Below, one piece after another: positions 8,424 through 16,900 of a DNA stretch of 64,000 nt. The stretch covers positions 62,001 to 126,000 of the forward strand of contig NZ_JAJQQP010000016.1 of assembly GCF_028994805.1 (NCBI RefSeq), in the 5' to 3' direction. How positions within the stretch are numbered: the stretch's first letter is position 1; every line of letters starts with the position of its first letter. The notes below the pieces were generated by a model. That model had not been told where the DNA came from. It saw nothing but the letters and a program-made list of their open reading frames with translations, and did not search any database. The position numbers and the translations under genes are program-made. The stretch comes from Promicromonospora iranensis (GTDB taxonomy: Bacteria > Actinomycetota > Actinomycetes > Actinomycetales > Cellulomonadaceae).

Positions 8424-9610
8424 GGTGTCGCCTCCATCGAGCACCCGGTGGCCGGCTGGACGGCTGAGCCGTCCACGCTGGTAGGGGAGTGAGCTGCGAG
8501 CCACGGTTCTGGGTCGATCGCCGGGGCGTCGAACCCGCCCGGGTGGAGTTCCAGGTGCAGGTGCGGCCCGATCGATAGCCCCGTTGAGCCAACCTGTGCG
8601 ATCTGAACCCCGGCGTTCACGTGGTCACCTTCAACCACCGCAGTGGAGCCGTCGATCACGTGCGCGTACGCCGAGGCCACACGCTGAGCCCCACCAGGGC
8701 CCGCGATGGTGTGGTCGATGACGATCAGGTTGCCCGCGTACGGGTCCGGCCCGGCGTAGGCGACGACACCGTCGGCCAGCGCGAGCACCGGTGTGCCGGC
8801 GGGGGCGGCATAGTCGGTCCCGGCATGCATTTTCCGTTCCCCAGTCTCCGGGTGGGTCCGGATACCGAATCCGGACGTGCGGGTCCAGGTGCCGGCGGGC
8901 AGCGGGAACACGATCCGCGACGACACGACTGGACTGTCCGCCTGGCCGGGTGTGCCCGTGCTGGGCTCGGTCGTGAGCCGCTCGAGGATGGCGCGCGCGA
9001 CGGGTTCGTACTGGGCGTACCGGTCGGGGAACGCCGAGACCTCCACCGCCTGGGCTGCCGCTCCCTTGGGCAGTTGCTGCCAGTCGGGGATGTCGAGCAG
9101 GCCCCGCGGCGACCCATGGTTCGGTCCGGTGGGACCGCCGAAGAACGCCGCGGACTGGTAGCCGGGGTCCATGAGCTGGGCGACGGTTCCCCAGCCGGCC
9201 GCCGGGCGCATCTGGAACAGTCCGAGGCTGTCGTGGTCCTGCCCGGTCCCGTCGTGCGGATAGCTCGTGGAGTCGGGGTAGGCGCCGGGATTGGCCAGCA
9301 TCCGCAGGTGCGACTCGGTCAGCGCCGCCATGAGCGCGACCAGGATCCCGTCCCGTCCCGCACCCTGGGTTCTTGATCCGGTGGTGATGATGGTGGCGGC
9401 ATGGCCGAGCTGGACGCGGTCCAGGCGCACGACGTCCCCACCGGTCGTGGACGCGGTCAGCGCAGTGGGCACCGATCCGACCGGACCGACCGCGGTGCCG
9501 CTGGGCGCGCAAGCGCTGTTGGCCGGGGCCAGGAGGGCGTATGCGGTCAGCGCGGTGGCGGGCCCGAACAGGAACACCACCACAGCGACGACTGCAACAA
9601 AGCGCATCAT
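8420..9610 (-). CDS. M23-family cell-wall hydrolase of the transfer system
   Basis: A 396-residue exported or membrane-anchored protein; the N-terminal hydrophobic segment (residues 3-27) is a signal or anchor. The C-terminal LytM/M23 domain has the zinc-ligand HxxxD motif (MHAGTDYAAPAGTPV, about 261-265) and the HLH motif (GPHLHLELHPGG, about 349-351). The middle part (about 85-200: ALTESHLRM, SLGLFQMRP) looks like a lysozyme-like transglycosylase fold. It probably opens the peptidoglycan locally to let the conjugation machinery cross the wall. GAGGG stands 6 nt before the first ATG. Confidence 0.85.
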   Translation of the reverse strand: MMRFVAVVAVVVFLFGPATALTAYALLAPANSACAPSGTAVGPVGSVPTALTASTTGGDVVRLDRVQLGHAATIITTGSRTQGAGRDGILVALMAALTESHLRMLANPGAYPDSTSYPHDGTGQDHDSLGLFQMRPAAGWGTVAQLMDPGYQSAAFFGGPTGPNHGSPRGLLDIPDWQQLPKGAAAQAVEVSAFPDRYAQYEPVARAILERLTTEPSTGTPGQADSPVVSSRIVFPLPAGTWTRTSGFGIRTHPETGERKMHAGTDYAAPAGTPVLALADGVVAYAGPDPYAGNLIVIDHTIAGPGGAQRVASAYAHVIDGSTAVVEGDHVNAGVQIAQVGSTGLSIGPHLHLELHPGGFDAPAIDPEPWLAAHSPTSVDGSAVQPATGCSMEATP

Positions 9611-9619
9611 GGGTGTCCC

Positions 9620-10315
9620 TCAGTGCAGGGCTGCGTCGGAGGCGGACAGACGCAGCAGGTGGCACTGGTCGTAGGCCGGGCCGCAGACCACGAACACCGT
9701 GAACTGCACCGGTGAGCTCACAGCGGCGGGTTCGCCGTCCCAGGTCCCGGCCCGGTGCCGCACTCCGGTCACGGTGCGCGCCGTCGTCCCCTCGGCGACC
9801 GCACCGTCGGGTGCCTGGGCGAGCGCCTCGCGCCACGCCGCCGGCTCGACCACGTCGGTGACCTCGAGCCACTGACGCGTCCGGTACTGCCCCAGGTGCG
9901 TCCAGACCTTCGGGCTGGGCAGGTAGGTCCGCAGGTCGATCAGCAGTCCCGGGATTTCCTCACCGGTCGGATCCGCCACCGTGAGGAGCTGCTCGGTCAG
10001 GCCGGGGAGATTGGTGCTCGTGGTATCCCAGGCGAACAGGCCCTCGGCGACTGCCCGGACGAACCTGTCCGGATCTGTTGTCTGGCGGATCGGGGCGCTC
10101 GGCACCGCTGTCGGGTCGGGGGCGCTGTGGGCAGGGCCGTCGACCTCGCGCGACGCACCGGAGGGGGCCGCCGGTGACGCAGCTGCTCGGTGGTCCTCCG
10201 CGGCGCTCGGGGTCAGGAGCCGAAGCCCGACGGCGACAAGCACCAGGGCGAGCATGACGATCAGGACGCTGAGGAAGCGGTGCGCCAAGACCCAGGTCTT
10301 CAGTGAGTTGCGCAT
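9620..10315 (-). CDS. Membrane-anchored extracytoplasmic protein, possibly VirB8/TcpC-like
   Basis: A 231-residue protein with one N-terminal transmembrane segment (about residues 15-35) and a 190-residue outer part that begins with an Ala/Pro/Ser linker. One membrane anchor followed by an NTF2-like sized domain is the architecture of VirB8/TcpC-type channel proteins; the fold itself cannot be confirmed by eye. ATG 10315 is preferred over ATG 10321 because the GGAGGC at 10322-10327 is then 6 nt away. It overlaps the stop of the ParB-like gene. Confidence 0.55.
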   Translation of the reverse strand: MRNSLKTWVLAHRFLSVLIVMLALVLVAVGLRLLTPSAAEDHRAAASPAAPSGASREVDGPAHSAPDPTAVPSAPIRQTTDPDRFVRAVAEGLFAWDTTSTNLPGLTEQLLTVADPTGEEIPGLLIDLRTYLPSPKVWTHLGQYRTRQWLEVTDVVEPAAWREALAQAPDGAVAEGTTARTVTGVRHRAGTWDGEPAAVSSPVQFTVFVVCGPAYDQCHLLRLSASDAALH

Positions 10316-10317
10316 GT

Positions 10318-11385
10318 TCATGCCTCCGTCCGGTCTCGGCGAGCGGCCTGGGCTTGGTCGCGTGCGGCGCGGGCTGCGGCGGCGAACCGGGTGGTCTGGT
10401 CCAGGACGTTCTCGAAGACGGCCCAGTCCTTCTCGTCAGTGCCGGCGCCGACGTCGGTGGGGTCGTAGTGCTCCCACCACCCGTCCAGGCCTTCCCACAG
10501 CAGCGCCCACGCCCGCAGCGATCGGCGTCCCTTGCCGCGGGTGTCCCGGGCGGGCTCGGGCTGGCTCAACCGCTGGACAGCGGCGGCGACGACCTCGTCG
10601 GCCTCGTCCTGGCTGACCGGCTCGACTGCCTGGGCGGTCGGGTCGGTGGCTGCGAGCTCGGCCTTGACGCGGTCGTACAGCGGAAACACGGACGCGCCAG
10701 CCCGGACCTGCTCCAGGGCATCGGCCGCCAGGGCCCGCACCCGCTCGGGACGGGTGTGGTCCTCGGCGATGTCCGACAGGGCCCCGATCCGGTCCAGACG
10801 CTTGTAGGAGGCCTTTCCGGTGACCATGCGCGCTGCCTGGGCACGAGAGCGTTCCCGCAGGTCACGCGGTGGTGGCAATTTGCCACCACCGTCGATGTCC
10901 GAATTAGCCCCTGGCTGCGAAGCAGCCTGTGACGCGGTCTGTGCGGGCGCGTCCTGGCCGTCGTCCTGCGCGCCGAATCGGGTGATCGACTGACGGCGCG
11001 CGGCGTCCTCGGCCAGGAGCTGCTTGATCTCCCGGTACAGCTGTGCTGCCTCGACATCATCCAGCGGCTTGCGTAGCTGTTCCTCGTCGCGTTCGGCCAG
11101 CACGGCTTGCAGCCGGTCGGAGATCCCGCGCCGCACCCAGGGGCGGGTCGTGGTCCAGCCCAGGCGTTGGATCGCGATCAGGCGCCGGTATCCGCAGACC
11201 AGGACCGTGTCCGGGGTCACGGTGATCGGCTGCAGCAGCCCGAACCGTTGGATCGAGGCGGCCAGCGCGTCGATGTCGCCCAGGTCGTGCCGGTGACGCT
11301 CGCCGACAGTGATCGAGTCGACCGCCACGTCCAGGCGCAGGAGACCTTCCGCGGTGTCCTGCTTCTGTGTCCTGGGTTCAGGCAT
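10318..11385 (-). CDS. ParB-like nuclease-fold (ParB/Srx N-terminal domain) protein
   Basis: A 355-residue soluble protein. Residues about 18-85 form a ParB/sulfiredoxin-type domain: LDVAVDSITVGERHR, LAASIQRFGLLQPITV and the VCGYRRLIAIQRLGW box, in which the usual GERR motif reads GYRR. The rest is helical with a basic stretch and contains no clear HTH. It overlaps the preceding gene by 8 nt. There is no ParA partner here, so a role in stability, transfer or replication is inference. A second ParB-like protein is encoded at 26744-28519. Confidence 0.75.
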   Translation of the reverse strand: MPEPRTQKQDTAEGLLRLDVAVDSITVGERHRHDLGDIDALAASIQRFGLLQPITVTPDTVLVCGYRRLIAIQRLGWTTTRPWVRRGISDRLQAVLAERDEEQLRKPLDDVEAAQLYREIKQLLAEDAARRQSITRFGAQDDGQDAPAQTASQAASQPGANSDIDGGGKLPPPRDLRERSRAQAARMVTGKASYKRLDRIGALSDIAEDHTRPERVRALAADALEQVRAGASVFPLYDRVKAELAATDPTAQAVEPVSQDEADEVVAAAVQRLSQPEPARDTRGKGRRSLRAWALLWEGLDGWWEHYDPTDVGAGTDEKDWAVFENVLDQTTRFAAAARAARDQAQAARRDRTEA

Positions 11386-12325
11386 CGCACACCACCCGCA
11401 GATCGGGCCACACCGAGTCCTCGGGCGCGGGAGTGCGGTCGGGGCTGGCGGCGACCAGAGCGCGCACGAGGCGCTCGTCGCCCAGCAGCTCGGTGGTGCG
11501 TTGCCCGCGCATCAGCCGGGCCAGCAACCCGTCGCGGACCGCCAGGGCGGGGTGGTGGGGGTGGCCGAGGACGACGGCGCACAGCGCGGTCCACCGCCGC
11601 AGCTCCAGGTCGAACCGCCCCAGCGCTGTCTTGTCCCGGCGGAGGTACTCGAACGCCCGGGCCGTATCCCCGGTGATCGTGAGACGCTCGGCGATGTAGT
11701 CCAGGCACCCGCGGGCGTCGGTGGGGTCCCAGCCGAAGCCTGCCAGCACCTTGGCCGCGACATCCAGCGCTGTGCGGGCCTCGACCGCTGCGATCTGCGA
11801 GGGGCGTGACGAGACGGCGGCGTCGACGGCGTCGAGGTGGTCCAGCAGGGCCGGGTCGACCGTGATCGTTGCACCGGTGACGGTCTCGATCGAGCGGGCG
11901 CCGTCGAGCTCGTAGTCGCTGAACCTGGTGGCGTCGTGCTGGTCGGACGTCAGCAGGCGCCGGGCACGGGACTGGTCGCACAACAGCCCGTTGGCCCGGT
12001 CCTCGGCCATCAACGACAGCTGCACTGCCCGGGTCACCACACCCCACGGGTCGTCGGCCTCCGCGGTCGCCGGGGCACGTAGGGCTTCGAACGCCGCGAA
12101 GGCGGCGTCGTGCGGGGTCTGCCGGTACTTCTTGGCCATGCCCGCATACTTGGCCATGCAGAACTCGATCAGCTCGGTGGCCTCCGGATCGGTCGACCAG
12201 GCGCGCTGGCCGTCCATGTGCAGGCGGATCAGCAAGATCCGCAGGCCCTCACCGGTCGTGAACAACGGCCGCTCGCCCTGGGTCTCGCTGGCTTCGGGTG
12301 TGGTGGGAAGCGTCGTGGTAGTCAT
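11378..12325 (-). CDS. Unknown conserved-looking cytoplasmic protein
   Basis: A 315-residue, mostly helical, soluble protein with no motif I recognise. Its ATG at 12325 shares a base with the preceding stop (TGATG), so it belongs firmly to the operon. Composition is ordinary and acidic, with a KKYRQTPHDAAFAAFEALRAP segment and a Trp-containing helix (LELRRWTALCAVVLG). The position between prim-pol-like and ParB-like genes suggests a DNA-handling or replication role. Confidence 0.6.
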   Translation of the reverse strand: MTTTTLPTTPEASETQGERPLFTTGEGLRILLIRLHMDGQRAWSTDPEATELIEFCMAKYAGMAKKYRQTPHDAAFAAFEALRAPATAEADDPWGVVTRAVQLSLMAEDRANGLLCDQSRARRLLTSDQHDATRFSDYELDGARSIETVTGATITVDPALLDHLDAVDAAVSSRPSQIAAVEARTALDVAAKVLAGFGWDPTDARGCLDYIAERLTITGDTARAFEYLRRDKTALGRFDLELRRWTALCAVVLGHPHHPALAVRDGLLARLMRGQRTTELLGDERLVRALVAASPDRTPAPEDSVWPDLRVVCDA

Positions 12326-12714
12326 CAGATACCCATCCCTTCGGTGCCTTGCTGCGGTTCGGTCCGTTCCTGTTGCCGGCCACCTGGCGTGAGCGCCCGC
12401 TTGGCGACCCCGGCGGCGTTCTTCGCCGCCGCGGTCGGTCGGCGCATTGCCCGGCGTACGAGCGCGGCGTGCAGGTCCACGCCACGCACCAGGACTCGCC
12501 TGGCGAACAGCGAGGGCAGGTCCCCGGCGCGGACCCAGGCGATCTCCCGATCCCTGGGCGAACGGGCCGGGGCCTTCGCCCGGGCGGTCTTGCGGCGGGC
12601 CTGGTCGTCGAACGCATGCGGATCGGTGCTCGACGACGGGGCCGGGGTCTTCGGCGGGGCCGGCTGGGCGCGCGGGCCTCGGCCGTGCTGTGAGTGCGGA
12701 GACTGAAGGTTCAC
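12325..12714 (-). CDS. Small basic, largely disordered protein
   Basis: A 129-residue Arg/Pro-rich protein whose GTG start at 12714 overlaps the stop of the prim-pol-like gene (GTGA). A central segment (IAWVRAGDLPSLFARRVLVRGVDLHAALVRR) is the only part likely to fold; both ends are low complexity and basic, which would suit nucleic-acid contact. Function unknown. Confidence 0.5.
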   Translation of the reverse strand: MNLQSPHSQHGRGPRAQPAPPKTPAPSSSTDPHAFDDQARRKTARAKAPARSPRDREIAWVRAGDLPSLFARRVLVRGVDLHAALVRRAMRRPTAAAKNAAGVAKRALTPGGRQQERTEPQQGTEGMGI

Positions 12715-13472
12715 AGGCTCACCACCTCCGGGGGTCGGTGGCTGGAGCCGTCGGGGTCGGGACGCGACATGGACCTCGCACCCGTCATGGGGCGCGGGTC
12801 AGCGGTGCGGCCCCAGCTGCGTCCCGCCCGCACCGCGGCGCTGGGTGACAGGGCCGGCCTCCCGCCTCTCGCGAGGGCGGGATCAACGAAGTGCCGCAGC
12901 GTGTCCGCATCGATCGGGCCCGTGCGGGTGCTGCCGGGACCGACCAGCTGGGCGCGCGCGACGACGCCGTCGGCGCGCAGAACCAGCGACGGCGGCAGCA
13001 GGACCTGACTGCCATCGCCGTGGAATAGGAGACCTGAGCGCGGCGCGTCCCAGGACTGCTGGGTGTCCTGCGGCGAGCGAGGGAAGATCAGGCTCAGCCC
13101 ACCGGTCGGTGTGCTGAGCACCAGCCCCGGCTGGGGCAGCAGCCCCGCGCGCATGGCGCGCCGGAGCGTGCTGATGCCCGACTTGGTGCGATCGGCGCGG
13201 ACCTCCAGGACGTCGAGCCGGGAGGCGGCTCCTGTCGGGACTGCGAGGTTGGTCGTCGGGTAACGCGACCACCACCACGCCACCCGATCCAGGTCCGTGG
13301 ACGCGCCCCGGGAACCTCGCACCGACAGGGGGCGGGCGCTGCCCTGGACGCAGGGGAAGACCGGCACACCCGCCGCAGCCAGCAGCCGGGCAGCCTCACC
13401 GGTGCTGCTGGTGTCGGCCGCGCGCCGGGCAGCCGTCAACGGCGCGGGGTCGAGCTCATGCGTGGTGTCCAT
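12711..13472 (-). CDS. Prim-pol-like protein that appears to have lost its catalytic residues
   Basis: A 253-residue protein with the outline of the bifunctional DNA primase/polymerase N-terminal domain: LLAAAGVPVFPCVQGSARPL, then a W/R segment (DLDRVAWWWSRYPTTNLAVPTG) and later FHGDGSQVLLPPS. In active members an acidic hhhDhD strand and an sGGxH motif form the active site. Here the corresponding strings read DVLEVRAD and PTGGLSLIF, so the second Asp and the His seem to be missing. It is the first gene of unit B, with its ATG at 13472 just 18 nt from the repeated 85-nt regulatory module. It may have become a DNA-binding or regulatory protein; this is inference. Confidence 0.65.
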   Translation of the reverse strand: MDTTHELDPAPLTAARRAADTSSTGEAARLLAAAGVPVFPCVQGSARPLSVRGSRGASTDLDRVAWWWSRYPTTNLAVPTGAASRLDVLEVRADRTKSGISTLRRAMRAGLLPQPGLVLSTPTGGLSLIFPRSPQDTQQSWDAPRSGLLFHGDGSQVLLPPSLVLRADGVVARAQLVGPGSTRTGPIDADTLRHFVDPALARGGRPALSPSAAVRAGRSWGRTADPRPMTGARSMSRPDPDGSSHRPPEVVSL

Positions 13473-13490
13473 GGCTCGACCTTGACGATC

Positions 13491-13575
13491 CAGCGCACGC
13501 TTTCCGCACACCTAACACCGCGCACGCCAGGGGTGTGCGCAGTGTTCCCGCTGGTCAGCCGCGCACACCAGTTCG
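13491..13575. promoter_or_regulatory. 85-nt three-box operator-like module before unit B
   Basis: The module contains CGCACACC (box 1, 13505-13512), the near-palindrome CGCACGCCAGGGGTGTGCG (box 2, 13521-13539), GGTCAG (13553-13558) and GCGCACACCA (box 3, 13561-13570). The same elements occur in the same order and with the same total length at 25813-25897; about 63 of 85 positions agree by hand alignment, with one compensating 1-nt indel. It lies directly upstream of the prim-pol-like gene and so at the head of unit B. Probable binding site of a regulator shared with unit A. No confident sigma-type promoter hexamers are visible. Confidence 0.6.
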
Positions 13576-13902
13576 TTTCTCACAGGATTGGCGGGGCCAG
13601 CTGGACACCCGAAGGCCCGTCCAGATCAGGCATCGCGACCCGGTGTGCAGCAGGTGCGCGCCCAGTCCGCGGCAGGTGTGCGGCGGGCCCGCCGCCTCAT
13701 CTCTTCGGACCTACCTCGAGCCCCTGGCCTGCCTCTCGTCACCGCTGTCGGGCGCTTCACCGCATGGGTCGCCAGCCCGACACCCCCCGCCCCTCAGCCT
13801 TGACGGCGGCGCGAAGTGACAAGGTCCTGACGCCTCGCTCGTACGTGAGCGCCCCTGGGTACGAACAGTTGATCTCGGCCGTTCTCGGGCCGGTTCGGCG
13901 TC
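13576..13902. other. Gene-free spacer between transfer units A and B
   Basis: No convincing gene in this spacer. It holds one further GGTGTGCG half-site (13675-13682) and a loose CGTAC/GTACG inverted pair near 13831-13854. The spacer separates the end of the LysM gene from the regulatory module of unit B. Confidence 0.4.
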
Positions 13903-13919
13903 GAGCAGATCGTCTGCTC
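13903..13919 (-). terminator. Weak hairpin at the end of unit A
   Basis: GAGCAGA, loop TCG, TCTGCTC: a perfect 7-bp stem overlapping the stop codon of the LysM/BTAD gene. There is no T-tract, so termination activity is uncertain. Confidence 0.3.
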
Positions 13920-16900
13920 AGGCTCCCCGGTGCTTCTTCCCGGACGGTCCTGGTGTCATGCCGCGCCGGGCCGTGATTTCGCGGGTGCGTTCCGGCGGGT
14001 CGGGCGGTGGCCACTCGTCATCGGTGCGGTCGTAGATCTCCTCGGCCAGTCGCTTGCGGGCCAGCTCGGCGTGACCGGTGACGTACTGGATGGTGATGTC
14101 GTCCAGCCGTGCGGTCTCGTCGTCGGGGTTGGCCTGCTTGCCGACCTGCGCCGCCCACCGGGCCAGCTCGATATCGTCCTCGGCCATCGCACGTGTATAG
14201 ACCAGGTGGGCGACGTCACCGATCGCTGCGGTCATGGTGTGGTCGATCCGGTCGCCCTCGAACAGCCAGGTCCACCCCTTGGTGCGGGTCTTGTCGAACG
14301 GGCGGCCGCGCACGATCTTCAGCGCGGTGACCAGATCGTCGATCCCGTCCGCGCCCCGGGCTCGCGCCCGGGCCTGCAGGCGCTGGAACAGGTCGATGTC
14401 GACCAAGAGGCCCTCGACCTGGTAGGCGGGCGTACCCGAGGTGGCGAACGCCGCCGTCTTGTTCGCACCCGGCACGTAGGGCCGACCAGTGGCGGGGTCG
14501 GTGCCGAGCCAGGCCCGTACCCCGGTGACCAGCGAGCGGCCACGGCCTTCCGCGATCGCGAAGTCCTCGGCCAGCTCGGCGGGAGTTGCGCCACGAGGAT
14601 GAAGAGCGAGGTAGGCCAGGGTCTCCACATGCAGCGCCTTGAGTCGTGCTGTGTGCTCGGTGATCCGTCCGTACGCGGTCGCGGTCACCGGGCCGAGCAG
14701 CATCAGCCGGGGGCGGCGGTATCGGTCGGGATCGAACCATGCGGCCACGTCCTGGCCGAGGGTGGGGTCGGCGTCGAGCGCCTTCTCGCTCGTCGTGGAC
14801 TGGGACATGACCGGCGCCAGGACCTCGACGTCCTGCGCCGTCGTTGCGGCAGCCTCCACGTAGTGGGCGGTCGGCGCGGGGAGGAGCGACCAGGGCCCGG
14901 CCGGTGCCTGAGGGTCGACGGGACGCTGCTGCGCCACCGGTGGCTCCGCGCCCATTTCGGCGGGGACATGCCCTGCGTGGACGGGCTCGACCGGTGCGGG
15001 CTGGGCCGTTGCGACATCGACGGCGTCCTGGGTCGTGGATTCGTCGGGTGGTGGTTTCTCTGCGGTACGGGTGACCTCGACGATCGCGACCGACGCGGCC
15101 AGTTCGTGCTCGGCCAGCCCGACTGCCGTCAGATCCCACCCCAGGTAGGGCACACGCAGCCTGCCCTCCCGCACGTCGAGGACGAGCCCCTGTGCCGCAT
15201 CCCCAGTGAGCGCGGGTGATGGTCCGGTAGCTGCGCCGAGCAGGACGACCGCCGCGCCGGGCCGGCCGCCCGCCCGGTCCTGGTTCGCGTGCAGGTTCGC
15301 GGTCAGGGTGTGCAGTGCGTAGCGTGTGGTCGTCCCGATGCGCGGCGCGGCGATGAGGGCGTGGGACTCGTCCCGCTCGCGCTCAGCGGTTCGTCGCGTG
15401 GCGTTGACGGCTTGGTCGACCTCGTTGACGCAGGCGAGGGTGTCGTGGTCGTCGGTGTGGTCGTGGTGGTGGCGGAAGTCGGACAGGCCCGTCACGTCCC
15501 AGCCAGTGGCCAGCGTGTGCAGGGTGGTGTTCTCCGCCCAGGGATGCAGGAGCAGCTCGGCCGTGACGTAACGCCCGAAGGCTTCGACCGATTCGCTGTC
15601 ACCGGTGACGGTCACGGTGCCGGCCTGTTCGAGGTCCAGCAACCACACGTGACCGGCGTCGTCCATGCCGACGGTCACCAGCAGCCGGTACGGCGCCAGC
15701 AGATCGTTCGTCTGCGCCTCAGGCGGTGCCTCCGTCAAGGCAGCGGTCCACCGCGTGCCGGACCCGACCCACGGCAGCGGCAGGTCCGCCGGCTCGGCCA
15801 GATGGACGACGGCCTCGGACCCGGTGAGCTCAACAGCGACCAGGGCGGGCACGTCACCGGTCGAGCCATCGCGCAGCGGTTCGGCCAGGCCACGCAGGAG
15901 GCGGTCCAGGGCGTCGATGTCCCCGACCCAGGCCTGCCCGGTCGTCGCGATGGTGCGCTCGACCGGCACTGTCGTGCTGGGCGCGGGGGTGATGCGGTGG
16001 CCGGGATACCGGTAGCGCCACTGGGTCGCGCGGCGGCGGCGCAGCGCGACCAGCAGCCCGGCCGCGAGCATCCCACCCGCACCAGCGAGTCCGGGCAGAA
16101 GCCACCCCGGACCCACGATCTCGCTCTGGTCCTCCTCTGTCCTGTCCTCCGGAGCTGACTGGGCCCCGGTCCTCTGCTGCTCCTCGCTGCCCGCTGGGGC
16201 GGGAGCGGACTGGGACCGAGGTGGGTCGGTCGGCCCTGCCCAGGGGTTGGTGTGCGGGGCCGGTGCGGTAGCGTCCGGGGATCTGGTGTTGTCGCGCACA
16301 CCGTCGTGTGCGGCGGACCCGTCCGGAGACGAGGTGGTGGATCCCGGAAGGCTCCCAGGGTGAACGGGAGAAGCGGGCGTTGGGGTCGTGACGTCGGGCC
16401 CGGTGGCGGTGTCCACGCCCGTCTTGTCTCCGGACACGGCGGGCTCCTGTACACGGTCCTGCTCGCGCGTGTCGGGCACGCTGCGCGGGTCCTTGGCCGC
16501 TGTCTCCGTCTCGGCAGACCGTCCTTGTGTGGTGTCGCGCGCGGAGGTGGAGGTTGAAGGCGATGCCGGAGTGGGTGTGATGGCGGGGATGGTCAACCGC
16601 CAGCCGGGCTTGATGCGGTCGGGGTCGGTCAGCTGGTCCCCGTCGGGCTGCACGGTCTGCCGAGAGGCGCGTGCGATGTCGGGGTACCGGTCGGCGTCAC
16701 CGAGCTTGTCCAGCGCGATCTGCGTCAACGTGTCCCCGCCCCGCACGACGTAGGTCGCGTCGCGCGGGGCCTCGTTGTTCGCCGTCGTCTCGGCCGCAGC
16801 CATGTCCGGTCTAGTGCTGTCCTCTGTGTCGTTGGACGGCGAGGCGGGCAGGCGCAGAACGGTGCCGGGGACGAGGAAGTCCGGCCGGTCGGCCAGTGCC

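Noticed and set aside
13458-13976. Rightward frame across the unit A/B spacer
   Set aside because: Overlaps the regulatory module and both flanking genes; no coding character.
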